From Glutinoglossum americanum (lineage: Eukaryota > Ascomycota > Geoglossomycetes > Geoglossales > Geoglossaceae), in NCBI GenBank assembly GCA_020080175.1, contig JAGHQL010000044.1, positions 62,001 to 126,000 on the forward strand: DNA of 64,000 nt, given 5' to 3'. A program made the position numbers and the translations under genes. Under the pieces are notes generated by a model. That model had not been told where the DNA came from. It ran no database searches and worked only from the letters and a program-made list of their open reading frames with translations. Each line of letters begins with the position of its first letter. Position 1 is the first letter of the stretch. Shown piece by piece: positions 38,189 to 47,784 of this stretch.

Positions 38189-38424
38189 GGTAACGTTTCG
38201 TCAATCGTAATGGTGGTTGTTTTCGAACAATAGAAGGACGTTGAAATAGCATATGCCCGCACTAGCCAGCATAGGTTAGGTGCCGCGGTACATTGCATGG
38301 GGTTTTCCCTCATGTCATCATCGTAGCAGAGCCGCCAGTATACAAGCTATACCCACTCTTAGCCTATCCTCACATCAAACCCGATAGTAGGCTGCATATT
38401 TCATGCATTCCAGATATTTACAAC
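38189..38424. promoter_or_regulatory. Shared promoter, DUF1295 gene and TOP3
   Basis: The two divergent start codons are 236 bases apart, so promoter elements must lie here or in the neighbouring leaders. Confidence 0.5.
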
Positions 38425-40940
38425 ATGCCGAAGATCCTCTGCGTAGCGGAGAAGCCCTCCATCGCAAGAGCTGTCGCCGAACATCTTGCAGGACAGAAGC
38501 CAAATTCAGTTAGCTGCCATTTGCCCATTCAACCATCAGTACTTGTCGCTGACCCGCCAGAGGCGCACAGGAGCGGATTATGTGATGAACTATGACTTTA
38601 ATTTTTCATTCAGTCCGCCATGGGGCAGTTGCTCTGTGACAATGACAAGCGTCATCGGACATTTGCATACCCAGGACTTTGCCCATGCATACCGTACTTG
38701 GAAATCATGCTCTCCCAGCGTATTGTTCGAGGCTCCGATAGAAAAATACGTTGACGATGTGAGGATGCCTCTCGAGAGTTTACCATGCTTGCTCCAAGTA
38801 GTAATGATACCATAATAGAAAAAAAAGGCTATCGCGGATAACATCAACAGAGAAGCGAGAAACGCCAAAGCCTTGTTCATATGGACTGACTGTGACCGTG
38901 AGGGCGAATATATAGGCTCCGAGGTCAGTCAGATTGCGTTAAAAGCCAACCCTAACTTGGAAGTAAAGCGAGCAAAATTCAGCAACATTGAGAGAGCGTG
39001 GGACATTCAAACCCCTAGAGTCAACAAATCATGAGGTGCTAACAGACTCCCAAGGCATGTGTTCCGAGCTGCCCGAAACCCTATCGATCTAGATGAGCGC
39101 CAAGTAAGTGCTGTTGCAGCTCGTTGTGAGTTAGACCTTCGCATCGGGGCATCCTTTACTAGGCTGCAGACGTTGAGCATCCAACCCCTCGGACCGGAAC
39201 TCCAAAATGTCATAAGCTATGGTTTGTGCCACTCAAAGCCCCTTTTTTTATCAGGGGAGGGGGATGCTTTTTCCTACCTATTATGTATCGCACTTATCCC
39301 AAGTTAATCGCTAATACAGTGGCGCTCAGGGTCTTGCCAATTCCCGACCTTAGGATTCGTGGTTGACCGGTATTTCCGAGTCCGGAACTTTGTCCCAGAG
39401 ACATTCTGGTATATTATGGTCGCCCACCTTCGGGACGACATCAACATTGCTTTTAGCTGGAGACGGGTGCATCTTTTCGACCGGATGGCGGTTACGATTC
39501 TATTTGAACGCTGCATTGTTTCCCGTATTGCGAAGGTAACAAAGGTACAGACAAAGCCGACAAGCAAATGGAGGCCGTTACCCTTAACGACGGTTGAGCT
39601 GCAAAAACTCGGCAGTAGGCTCTTGGGAATGGATAGTCAGACGGTGATGAAGGTAATGCTTCTTATGCAACATCTCACTGTCTATTATCGTTGATGATCC
39701 GCAGATTGCAGAGGAACTTTATACCAAAGGCTTCATCAGTTATCCTCGGACAGAGACCGATCAATTTGACCGCGAAATGGACCTCAGGGCTCTAATTGAA
39801 AAGCAGACAGTAGATAAGAACTGGGGAGCTTATGCTCGGGGGTAAGCCTTCATTAAGCTATGCAGGTTTCGAAAGGCTGGCATTAATCTCCTTCAGACTT
39901 TTGGGGGGCAATTTCCGCCACCCACGCGCTGGTCGGAATAATGATCAAGCTCATCCGCCTATACACCCTGTCTCCTACGTCGCCAGTGATGCGCTGACCA
40001 CTGGGGAGCATCGCCGCATTTATGAATTTGTTGTTCGTCGTTTCCTTGCGTGTTGTTCTGAGGATGCTAAAGGCGATGCAACAACAATCGAAATTGAGTT
40101 TGGAGATGAAAATTTCCATGCTCACGGTCTTCTCGTGAGAGAGCGCAACTACTTGGATGTTTATCCCTATGAAAGATGGGAGAGCAGCCAGCAGCTACCA
40201 AACTTCACTGTTGACGAGCAATTTGTACCTACAGAAGCGGTCATGATGGAAGGGCAGACCGGACCACCTGGGTATCTTACAGAACCTGAACTGATCGCTC
40301 TAATGGATGCAAATGGGATAGGAACTGACGCAACAATGGCGGAACATATTGCAAAGATCAAAGAACGGGAGTATGTGATATGCCGGCCACGATCTGGGGT
40401 AGCTCGTCATGACGGCAATGGTGACGAGAGGGTGGTGGGTGGTGGCCGCGGAGGCCGAGGGCAACGAGGGAGAGGCGGAGGCCCAAGGGCTAGAGGAGCT
40501 GGTAGCGATGGAGGGAGAGGAGGTAGAAATACAATAGTGGAACTCATCCCCAGCACTCTCGGGGTAGCACTAGTTGAGGGCTATAATAGCATGGGGTTCG
40601 AATCGAGTCTCACCAAGCCGTTCCTAAGGAAAGAGGTAAGGAGCTAATTGCATATAGTTGGAGTGGACCCTAACACCAGCTGCAGATGGAGTTGAAAATG
40701 AAAGCGATTTGTGAAGGGCGTAAAACCAGGAGCGACGTCGTTGAAGAGAGTCTAGGCCAGTACAGAGAGGTGTTCATCATAACATCGAGGCGGATCGATA
40801 TCCTCAAGATGGTATGTGAGCATCCGCGCTTGATCTCCACCTCTACCGCTCCGCGCAATCGTCCTCGAAGTTCTTAGCTGATGAAGTTGTCCGGATTTGG
40901 TCAGGCCATTAGAAAATACGTTCTTGGTGAAGGAGAGTGA
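38425..40940 (+). CDS. TOP3: DNA topoisomerase III, 674 residues
   Basis: A type IA topoisomerase that with a RecQ helicase and Rmi1 resolves recombination intermediates. Nine exons: 38425-38508, 38561-38758, 38819-38997, 39046-39221, 39330-39652, 39705-39841, 39897-40635, 40686-40811 and 40878-40940, exactly 675 codons with the stop. The N-terminus (MPKILCVAEKPSIARAVAEH) begins the Toprim domain, whose acidic triad is D118, D120, E122 in DCDREGE. The cleaving tyrosine is Y333 in GFISYPRTETDQF. RNNDQAHPPIHP and GIGTDATMAEHI are further family motifs. An Arg/Gly-rich insert of about 45 residues (GGGRGGRGQRGRGGG) lies between REYVICRPR and STLGVALVEGYNSMGF. The end is complete after the last intron. 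All intron borders are GT..AG and in phase. Confidence 0.93.
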
Positions 40941-42168
40941 TGCCCTGCTTAGCCGTGCGGCTGTATCAGTCTGTGTCATATCCCGGTTTCTTGCATCAAT
41001 TCTCGCGGCGGGGGATCGCCATTCTTGAATTAATCCTCGGTTTCTTTTTTTCCCTCTCGAATATGTTTGGCTTTGTTTTTTTTTTTTTTTTCCTTTCTCT
41101 TAAGTGGGTTTCTTTTGTTTTTCCTTCAGTAGTTATTTTGTCGACTCTATCTCTCCCAGGATCGGGGCAAACAAGCGTTCAGTTCCGGTTCTGGCTCACT
41201 ATGCATAAGCACCTCAACTTCCCCGCCTCATGGCTGTCCATTAAAAGCAATTAAATATAGGACATCCGATACAAACGCAGAAGATGCAAGATGCTATGGA
41301 CTGTGATAACCCAAAATGAATAGAGACTATGAGAGAAGATATGGGAACCGGAGAAAGCCTCACAAGCGTATGGGACAGCATCAGCTCAGGACGACGTCCA
41401 CTTCGGACCATTCGTCGGGATAAACGTCCCAGCACCGGCTTGGTAGATTGCAGCGATATTCTAAGGGCGGCGAAATACAGCGATCGGGCAAGCAAGAACG
41501 TGCAAGATGGGTGGCCCGAAATGAACCAGGCGGCGAGGGACGCCTTCCGCAACAGCTTTAGCTGCCACAGCCAATTTCCGGCGATTCCCACCTGCATGCC
41601 AACCAGCCAGGTGTCACTGGTTCCATTCACCACTCGCTCACCACTCGCTCACCTAACGAACGAACCGCTCACCTTGCTGCGTCTGTGCTGCTGCTTCGCG
41701 AAAACGACTCGAAACCCGAACCCTTAGATTCTCCTAGCAATCACTAAACTTTTGCAGTTATCCCCTCATCCGACTACCGGCGTTGTTTCCCGTCCCACTC
41801 CACAACAAGAACCAAAGAATCAGTACCCCGTTCTCAGCCCGCACTTATAATAAAATCGCGTTTCACTGTTACCATTTCATCCTTCAGTCATTGTCTAGGT
41901 GTTCATTCGAATCTCTCCCCCGAGCAGCATCTACAGCTGTCAACAGCTCGCGTCGCAAGACTAGACGTCACGAACTCTACTGCAGCCCCGACACCCGTCT
42001 CCGTCCCACGCCAACGCCAACGCCAACGCCAGCGCCAGTCACCAACCACGGCTATTACACTACTTGCCCAAGCAGTGAGAACATACGGAATAGTTCTCGC
42101 CTTTACCACACTCGCTGCGCCCGACTCATCCTAGCTTTCCGCAGCGACAAAAAACACGTCTACGGAAA
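40941..42168. other. Promoter/leader region upstream of the Stb3-like gene
   Basis: 1.2 kb with no convincing gene. A T-rich tract lies near 41068-41095. The phrase CACTCGCTCACC is repeated near 41631 and 41641, and a short CCAACG microsatellite lies at about 42009-42030. The upstream part may include a long leader of the next gene. Confidence 0.4.
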
Positions 42169-43419
42169 ATGCCTTCCATGAACAAGAGCGGCTCAAACGC
42201 CTTCACCGGCGCGACAGCTTCGGTCGACATACCTAGGCCACATGCTCGCGATAGTGGTTTCTTTGTTAGCAGGGACTCCTTCGCTGCGGTCACGGCTAGA
42301 TCTCTTCCTGCCCACCATCACGCCCAAATGCTACCTACACCTCCAAACTCCATATCGCCTGCCCTTCATCCCCATGGATTTAAGCTTCAAGGTCCGGTTT
42401 CACAAGTTGATTCGGACATCGACCTTCAGGACGAGACAACAGAGATACAATACGACGAAGCAGTCCGGCCTCAACACGGCTTTGCCATACCAAACAACGA
42501 CTCTGATACTGCGGGACCCGACGTTGCAGGGGCCATCACTCCTGCACTCTTGGCAAAGCATCATTTACCCGAAATTCTTCTCGCGCATGGTCCTTTGGCT
42601 ATTCGCCATGTCATGGGCTATCTTACAACATCGGTTCCTGGATTCTCAAGGATACCACCGGCCAAAGCCCGGAGATTGGTAGTAGGCGCGTTGGAAGGCC
42701 GAGGCAATGGCGGGGAAGGGGGAGACTTCAATGGGGACGTGCTATTTGAGAAAGTGGGCTGGGGCCGTTGGGATGCAAGAGTAAAGGGACAACCGCCTAG
42801 AGAGAACAGGGGGATACAGCAAAGTTCGCTGATTGGTGGTAATCCCTCGCCTCCGGCTAGTGTACCTTCTTCATATTCTGCGGGCGGGCTCCCAATACCG
42901 AACGGAGCGGGCTGGATGGAAAGGAGCAGGGCCGATCAACCCTCGACAAGCTGGGCAGGTGACTCGGCAGTCTTCTCCCATGATGATGACATGGATATCG
43001 CATACCAGGAGGATATCACCATGCTTGAGCACGAAGCGGACAAAATGTCATTGGATGGCGACGAATCCTGCTCCTCTTCCGAAGCGCCAGAGGATGGGCT
43101 TGTTCTGGAAGAGGGGCTGGACGACATTACAGACGACGAAGATTGGGCCCAGATTGGAGCGGCCGCTTTGCGGCAGGGGGGCTTCCCGTCAGCCACTGGT
43201 GGAGGCTGCAATTATCTCTCCAGCCATGTACATTCTGGAGACCGTGGGGGTGGACCATCTTCGGCTGCATTGGCAAAGTCCATACCTCCGAACTTTATAC
43301 ATAATTCCAGAGAGTCGCCCGATTACGTTGGCTTTTCCCATACTACTAGTTTTGGCGTTGGATCTGATTCTCAGGAGCGAGAGGCTATTGAGGCGTTGGT
43401 GCGTTTGAGTTCTGTGTAA
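42169..43419 (+). CDS. Stb3-like Sin3-binding protein, 416 residues
   Basis: Single exon. The conserved core at about residues 122-205 (LLAKHHLPEILLAHGPLAIR, VMGYLTTSVPGF, ARRLVVGALE, FEKVGWGRWDAR) is that of the putative Sin3-binding Stb3 family; in yeast Stb3 binds the ribosomal RNA processing element in ribosome-biogenesis promoters and recruits the Sin3 deacetylase. The rest is disordered, with acidic patches (HDDDMDIAYQED, DDITDDEDWAQIG) near residues 265-330. A nuclear location is expected. The second ATG, three codons on, could also serve. No intron is needed. Confidence 0.85.
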   Translation: MPSMNKSGSNAFTGATASVDIPRPHARDSGFFVSRDSFAAVTARSLPAHHHAQMLPTPPNSISPALHPHGFKLQGPVSQVDSDIDLQDETTEIQYDEAVRPQHGFAIPNNDSDTAGPDVAGAITPALLAKHHLPEILLAHGPLAIRHVMGYLTTSVPGFSRIPPAKARRLVVGALEGRGNGGEGGDFNGDVLFEKVGWGRWDARVKGQPPRENRGIQQSSLIGGNPSPPASVPSSYSAGGLPIPNGAGWMERSRADQPSTSWAGDSAVFSHDDDMDIAYQEDITMLEHEADKMSLDGDESCSSSEAPEDGLVLEEGLDDITDDEDWAQIGAAALRQGGFPSATGGGCNYLSSHVHSGDRGGGPSSAALAKSIPPNFIHNSRESPDYVGFSHTTSFGVGSDSQEREAIEALVRLSSV

Positions 43420-44154
43420 CATCTAGGTGGCGTTCTCGAGCATTTTTTGGGTGGCCGGAATCTTTCTACTTGGTGTCAGTCATGGGTCGCCGGCGGGCGA
43501 TGGTTAGGAAAGGAGCTCAATGCGGCGTTTCGTTCAAACCGGAGACCTTGAGTGTGGTACGGATGCGCTCGGTTTCCACGAACACGTTTTCCAATCATAA
43601 ATTCAGCGAACGACGCATATATTCACGTATATACGCCCTCTTGTGCATTCTCCCCTTTACCCAACACTACTCATTATCAATATACATTATTAATATACCC
43701 GTCGTGGAGCGGGGAAGCTCTCTTCATCGACGGATGTGTGGTACGCTTAATCAGCGGCAAATTTTTCAGGAGTGAAGGGTAGACTCTCTCCATATATATA
43801 TTCTTAGGGATACCGGAAAAAGCCCGTCTGTCCATACAAATATATGTTGACAGTGGAATGTCAGTCAGTGAGTTCACGAACGTGAAGTTTGTATTCTAGC
43901 AGTATCAACAGGGGCGAGTGTTACTCTGTCTTCGAAAACCATCATCAACATAAAGCTTTTTTCCCTACAAAGTAACGTTGGAGGGAGCATTCAAGCAATA
44001 TAACGAGATTTAAATTAGAGCAGTAGGCTGCCCACTGGGGTAGGGTAGTGCCGAGCCTTGGCGCGGCCATTTGACAACACGAGACCCTGGTGTGTCATTT
44101 TAGGGTGCATCGGTTAGCTGCATTTTGAAATTTTTGTCAAAACTCGGTCACAGG
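43420..44154. other. 3' flank and start of the repeat block
   Basis: The first half probably holds the 3' untranslated region of the Stb3-like gene. From about 44020 GGGTAGGGT phrases announce the repeat block. No gene is supported. Confidence 0.4.
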
Positions 44155-44545
44155 TAGGCTGCACATCGGGTCGGGTAGGGCCGGGTTTCGGCACCTTCAA
44201 CCCGGCTGCTTGGCGACCCGCGGGTAGGGTCGGGTTGTAGGGTCTCAACCCTACCCTATACCAGTGGCGGGTCGGGTTTGTCAAGAAACCCTGTGTTAAA
44301 CCCAATTAGGTTAGATTTTGCCAAGATATTGTGTGCTAAGCCAAATTGAGAAATTGGAAAAAAGGTCGAAATTTTAATTGATGCAATAGGACCCCTAAAA
44401 TGACTGCTACAAAAGGAAAAATTCCTGACCGGGTACCCTGCCCGACCCTACCCTACCCGATGGCCGGGTTTTACCCAGGGTCGGGTCGGGTACCCGAAAC
44501 CCGTTGCGCAGTCTACTGGTACTATCCGACCCAATGCACAGCCTA
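44155..44545. mobile_element. GC-rich miniature element, copy 1
   Basis: A 391-bp element starting TAGGCTGCACATCGGGTCGG and ending with the inverse, CCGACCCAATGCACAGCCTA, so it has terminal inverted repeats of about 20 bp. The inside carries many CGGGT/ACCCG phrases. It has no coding frame. Two further copies are at 44569 and 45799. It is probably a non-autonomous DNA transposon (MITE); flanking TA is compatible with a TA target. Confidence 0.65.
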
Positions 44546-44568
44546 CCCAAGGCAATAATATATATAGT

Positions 44569-44772
44569 TAGGCTGCGCATCGGGTCGGGTAGGGCCGGGT
44601 TTTGGCACCTTCAACCCGGCCGCTTGGCGACCCGTGGGTAGGGTTGTAGGGTCTCAACCCTACCCTATACCGGTGGCGGGTCGGGATTGCCAAGAAACCC
44701 TGTGTTAAACCCAATTAGGACCCTGTTTTACCCAGGGTCGGGTCAGGTACCCGAAACCCGTTACTCAGTCTA
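44569..44772. mobile_element. GC-rich miniature element, copy 2 (internally deleted)
   Basis: Starts TAGGCTGCGCATCGGGTCGG like copy 1, matches its first 150 bases closely, then jumps to the last part (ACCCAGGGTCGGGTC...CAGTCTA). About 160 internal bases are missing, as is the final 30-base tail. Confidence 0.65.
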
Positions 44773-44775
44773 ACT

Positions 44776-45103
44776 GCTATTTCTCACGCTGCCCACCTTT
44801 TTGCTATTGTCACTTTTCTTGCTGCTGCTTTTCTTCTTGCTATTCTTCTTGCTGTTGCCGCTATTTTCCTTGCTGCTTACTTTGCTATTTTCCTTGCTGC
44901 TTACTCCGCTGTTTTCCTTATTGCTTACTCCGCTACTGCTCATTCTGCTTACTCTGTTGCTGCTTACTCTGCTGTCCACTCTGCTGCTGATTCTGCTCAC
45001 TCTGTCACTGCTTACTCTGCAATCCATTCTGCTACTCATTCTGCTCACTCTGTTGCTACTCACTCTGTTGTTTACTCTACTACTTATTTTAATGACTTCT
45101 TGA
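44776..45103. repeat. Degenerate CTGCTTACTCTGCT tandem array
   Basis: About 330 bases of irregular units of 15-21 bases built from CTGCTTACT, CCGCT and TTTTCCTTGCTG. Both strands show simple-sequence open frames (Leu-rich on plus, Ser-rich on minus), which are products of the repeat and not believed. Confidence 0.8.
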
Positions 45104-45206
45104 ATATAATATATAATATACTCAATTCAAGCTTGAATTCTAGACTACTCAAAGTCTTTCCAAGCTTTTATTCAATTTCCTATTGTATCTTTTTGTGTTC
45201 TAAGAG

Positions 45207-45537
45207 TGTAAGGGATGCAGCTAGCATTGCCTATACCACTTCCACTTGCCTCACTGGATTGGTGCCAGCATAGTGCCTTTGTTCTGAGGGCTTTCAGGTG
45301 TAATGTCATATATCATAGACCTCACACCTCTTTTGAAGGGGGTCACTGGCCTCATTAGAAGGACAGCAATTAGTTCTATTACATATTAAATGACAATGGA
45401 TTCTAACTCTTTATATAGTTGCACCATGAAGGTGTAATGCCATATAACCTAATTGTTTAGCCGTAGTGGTCATACTGACTGCATAGATGCTGGCACACTG
45501 CTACTGCAACTTATCAGATCTACGCTAAGGTCTAACA
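45207..45537 (-). mobile_element. Solo LTR, family 1, copy A
   Basis: A 331-bp LTR-retrotransposon terminal repeat, in minus orientation TGTTAGACC...CCTTACA, flanked by the perfect 5-bp duplication AAGAG (45202-45206 and 45538-45542). A second copy of equal length lies at 46132. No internal retroelement part remains, so it is a solo LTR, a fossil. Confidence 0.9.
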
Positions 45538-45798
45538 AAGAGGCCCTTTCTTGATCATTATAATTTTCTTCAAATATCCCTAACTTGCTTCAATTATATT
45601 AAGTTCTAGAGAGTTACCAGACCATAATGAGTGCTGTACTCCAAATATATTGTAAAGTTTCACTTGACTATAATACACACATGAGGGAGCTTTATCCTCT
45701 TAAATAAAAGTATTAGTGTCACAGTATATGGAGCTGCAAGGAGTAGAGCTTATAAGCTTAGATCAGTATGTAGTCTGTACTTGAGCCAAGCCTACAAG
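45538..45798. other. Spacer with a fragment related to LTR family 2
   Basis: Mostly AT-rich non-coding sequence. Bases about 45716-45790 (GTCACAG... GCTTAGATCAGTAT... CTGTACTTGAGCCAAG) resemble one end of the family 2 LTRs found at 49569, 50516 and 51460, in minus orientation; only this end is recognisable. Confidence 0.5.
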
Positions 45799-46110
45799 TA
45801 GGCTGCGCATCGGGTCAGGTAGGGCCGGGTTTTGGTACCTTTAACCCAGCCGCTTGGTAACCCTCAGGTAGGGTCGGGTTGTAGGGTCTTAACTCTACCT
45901 TATACCAGTGACAGGTTGGGTTTGTCAAGAAATACTGTGTTAAATCTAATTAGGTTAAATTTTGCCAAGATATTGTGCGCTAAGCCAAATTAAGTAATTG
46001 AAAAAAAATCAAAATTTTAATTGATACTATAGAACCCCTGAAATGACTACTAGAAAAGATAAAATATCTGGCCAAGTACCTTACCCGATCCTACTCTAGG
46101 TAGAGTTTTG
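45799..46110. mobile_element. GC-rich miniature element, copy 3 (truncated)
   Basis: Starts TAGGCTGCGCATCGGGTCAGG and follows copy 1 with many transition-type differences, then loses similarity near 46105. It is the most diverged of the three copies. Confidence 0.6.
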
Positions 46111-46131
46111 AATATTATAACTCTACCTATT

Positions 46132-46462
46132 TGTTAGACCTTAGTGTAAGTCTGATAGGTTGCAGTGGTAGTGTGCCAGCGTTTACGCAGTCAGTATGAC
46201 CACTACGGCTAAATAATCAAATTATATGATATTATACCTTTGTAGCATAGCTATATAGAGAGCTAAAATCTATTGTCATTCAATATGTAATAGAACTAAT
46301 TGCTATCCTCTTAATGAGGCCAGTAACCCCCTTCAAAAGGGGTGCAGAGTCCATAATACATGATATTATACCCAAAAGCTCTCAGAATGAAGGTGCTGTA
46401 CTGGCACCAATCCAGCGAGACAAGTGGAAGTGGTATAGGCAATACTAGTTACATCCTTTACA
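46132..46462 (+). mobile_element. Solo LTR, family 1, copy B
   Basis: A 331-bp LTR, TGTTAGACC...CCTTTACA, flanked by the perfect 5-bp duplication CTATT (46127-46131 and 46463-46467). It is the inverse-oriented partner of the LTR at 45207; they differ mostly by transitions. It sits four bases inside the left edge of the family 3 LTR that follows, hence is younger than that one. Confidence 0.9.
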
Positions 46463-46463
46463 C

Positions 46464-47249
46464 TATTACAGTAGCTGCCAGGTAATAGCTCAGTTAGCTA
46501 CTAAATAAGCTAAGAAGAAGAGCTAACTTTAAGGAAGGCTAGTAAAGTATAGGGAAGACTACCCTATATATAATATATTAAGTTAGTGATATATGAATAG
46601 GATCCACAAGGCCCTGTTAATAATATCATAAAAAAACTTTATATAGAAGTACAGTTAGTAGTGAAAGATATAGCCAACGATGAAGAAACTATATAGGCAG
46701 TATAAAAACTCTATATAAGAGTATAACTGGTAGTAAAGAAATTATATGAGTATTATAAGAACTTTACATGAGAGTATAACTAGCAATGAAAGAATTATAT
46801 AAACATCATAAGAACTTTACATGAGAGTATAACTAGCAATGAAAGAATTATATAAATATCATAAGAATTCTATATGGAATCATAGTCAATAACAAAAGGC
46901 ATAGCTGATGATAAGAGAACTATATAGGTATTATGAGAACTACACAATAGAAGCACAGCTAGTAGTGAAAGATTTATATGCATATATAGAAGGGACTGGG
47001 CAAGTCCTTACTCATAAACTTTTTAGGGCTATTAGTATATATAGAAGACTAAGAAGGGTTCGAAAGAGAACCTCATTAGTCAATACTATAATCTTAAATC
47101 AACTATCAAAACTAATAAATCTATCTTCTCCATTATATTACACAACTAACCTCTCTTACTTTTTTATAACCAGCTCTTTAGAGTTAACTCATTCTTAATA
47201 TTTACAGCATCTAATCTTCACAGCCTAGCTTATATAAGTAACTATTATA
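46464..47249 (+). mobile_element. Solo LTR, family 3, old AT-rich copy
   Basis: About 786 bp aligning along its length with the GC-rich LTR at 59948-60613 (opposite orientation). Compared blocks differ almost only by transitions towards A/T, as RIP would cause. It contains an internal tandem array (see 46640-46900). No target duplication could be seen. The open frame at 46908-47198 also exists in the other copy but is an LTR product, not a gene. Confidence 0.75.
46640..46900. repeat. About 55-65-bp tandem repeats inside the family 3 LTR
   Basis: Units such as AAGAACTTTACATGAGAGTA followed by TAACTAGCAATGAAAGAATT recur four to five times. The same array, with fewer units, is present in the younger LTR at about 60290-60450, so it is part of the LTR family. 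Confidence 0.8.
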
Positions 47250-47784
47250 ATATATAATAAACATTCAACAATAAACTAAATATTATAAAATAATAAGAAT
47301 GTACATTTTCAGAATCTACATTACTATACAAGCAAGTTATCATTTATGTAACTTAAGTTAGTTACTTAGTCACAGAAACTTAAATAGTCTTGTTAGATAA
47401 CTGACTATAAGTTATAACATTTACTAGATTAAATTACTAAATGGTAATTTGGCTGCCATTTTGAAGGGGGTTCGACTGCTGTTTTTTGCTACCAACTTGC
47501 CAACATATTGTGCTGCTTTAATGCTCACTTACCAAAAGCTAAGGTGGCAACACCTTGAGGACCTAAAAGAAGTACTGCCTGAATCCTCTTTCTCAATTCC
47601 TGTTTGTGACTTTTTGAGGAGTCAAAAAAGGATCCTTACCTCTCTCCTGTCTTATAATAGCTGTTCTCCTCCTCCATCCTCTTTTTTCCCATATACTCTG
47701 TTTCTTTTTGCCTTTCTTCTATTGTTACTTAGTGAACTATTTGCTTTAATTGTCATTATCATTATCTCCCTCAGCAAGTTTAAT
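47250..47784. other. AT-rich left flank of the DUF3435 fossil, with direct repeat
   Basis: Bases about 47355-47428 (AGTTAGTTACTTAGTCAC...GTTATAACATT) recur in the same orientation at about 51940-52003. The open frame from 47449 that leads into the DUF3435 start is probably chance upstream of ATG 47785. Confidence 0.5.

Noticed and set aside
44770-45103. Leu-rich and Ser-rich frames suggesting repeat proteins
   Set aside because: They come from a degenerate CTGCTTACT tandem array and have no start context or neighbours.
45207-46462. A 1.25-kb DNA transposon with 331-bp inverted repeats
   Set aside because: Each arm has its own, different 5-bp duplication and TG..CA ends, so they are two separate solo LTRs.
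46908-47198. Open frame of 96 codons similar to a minus-strand frame at 59943-60290, first taken as a conserved protein
   Set aside because: Both lie inside homologous LTR copies and the likeness follows the whole LTR, including non-coding parts.
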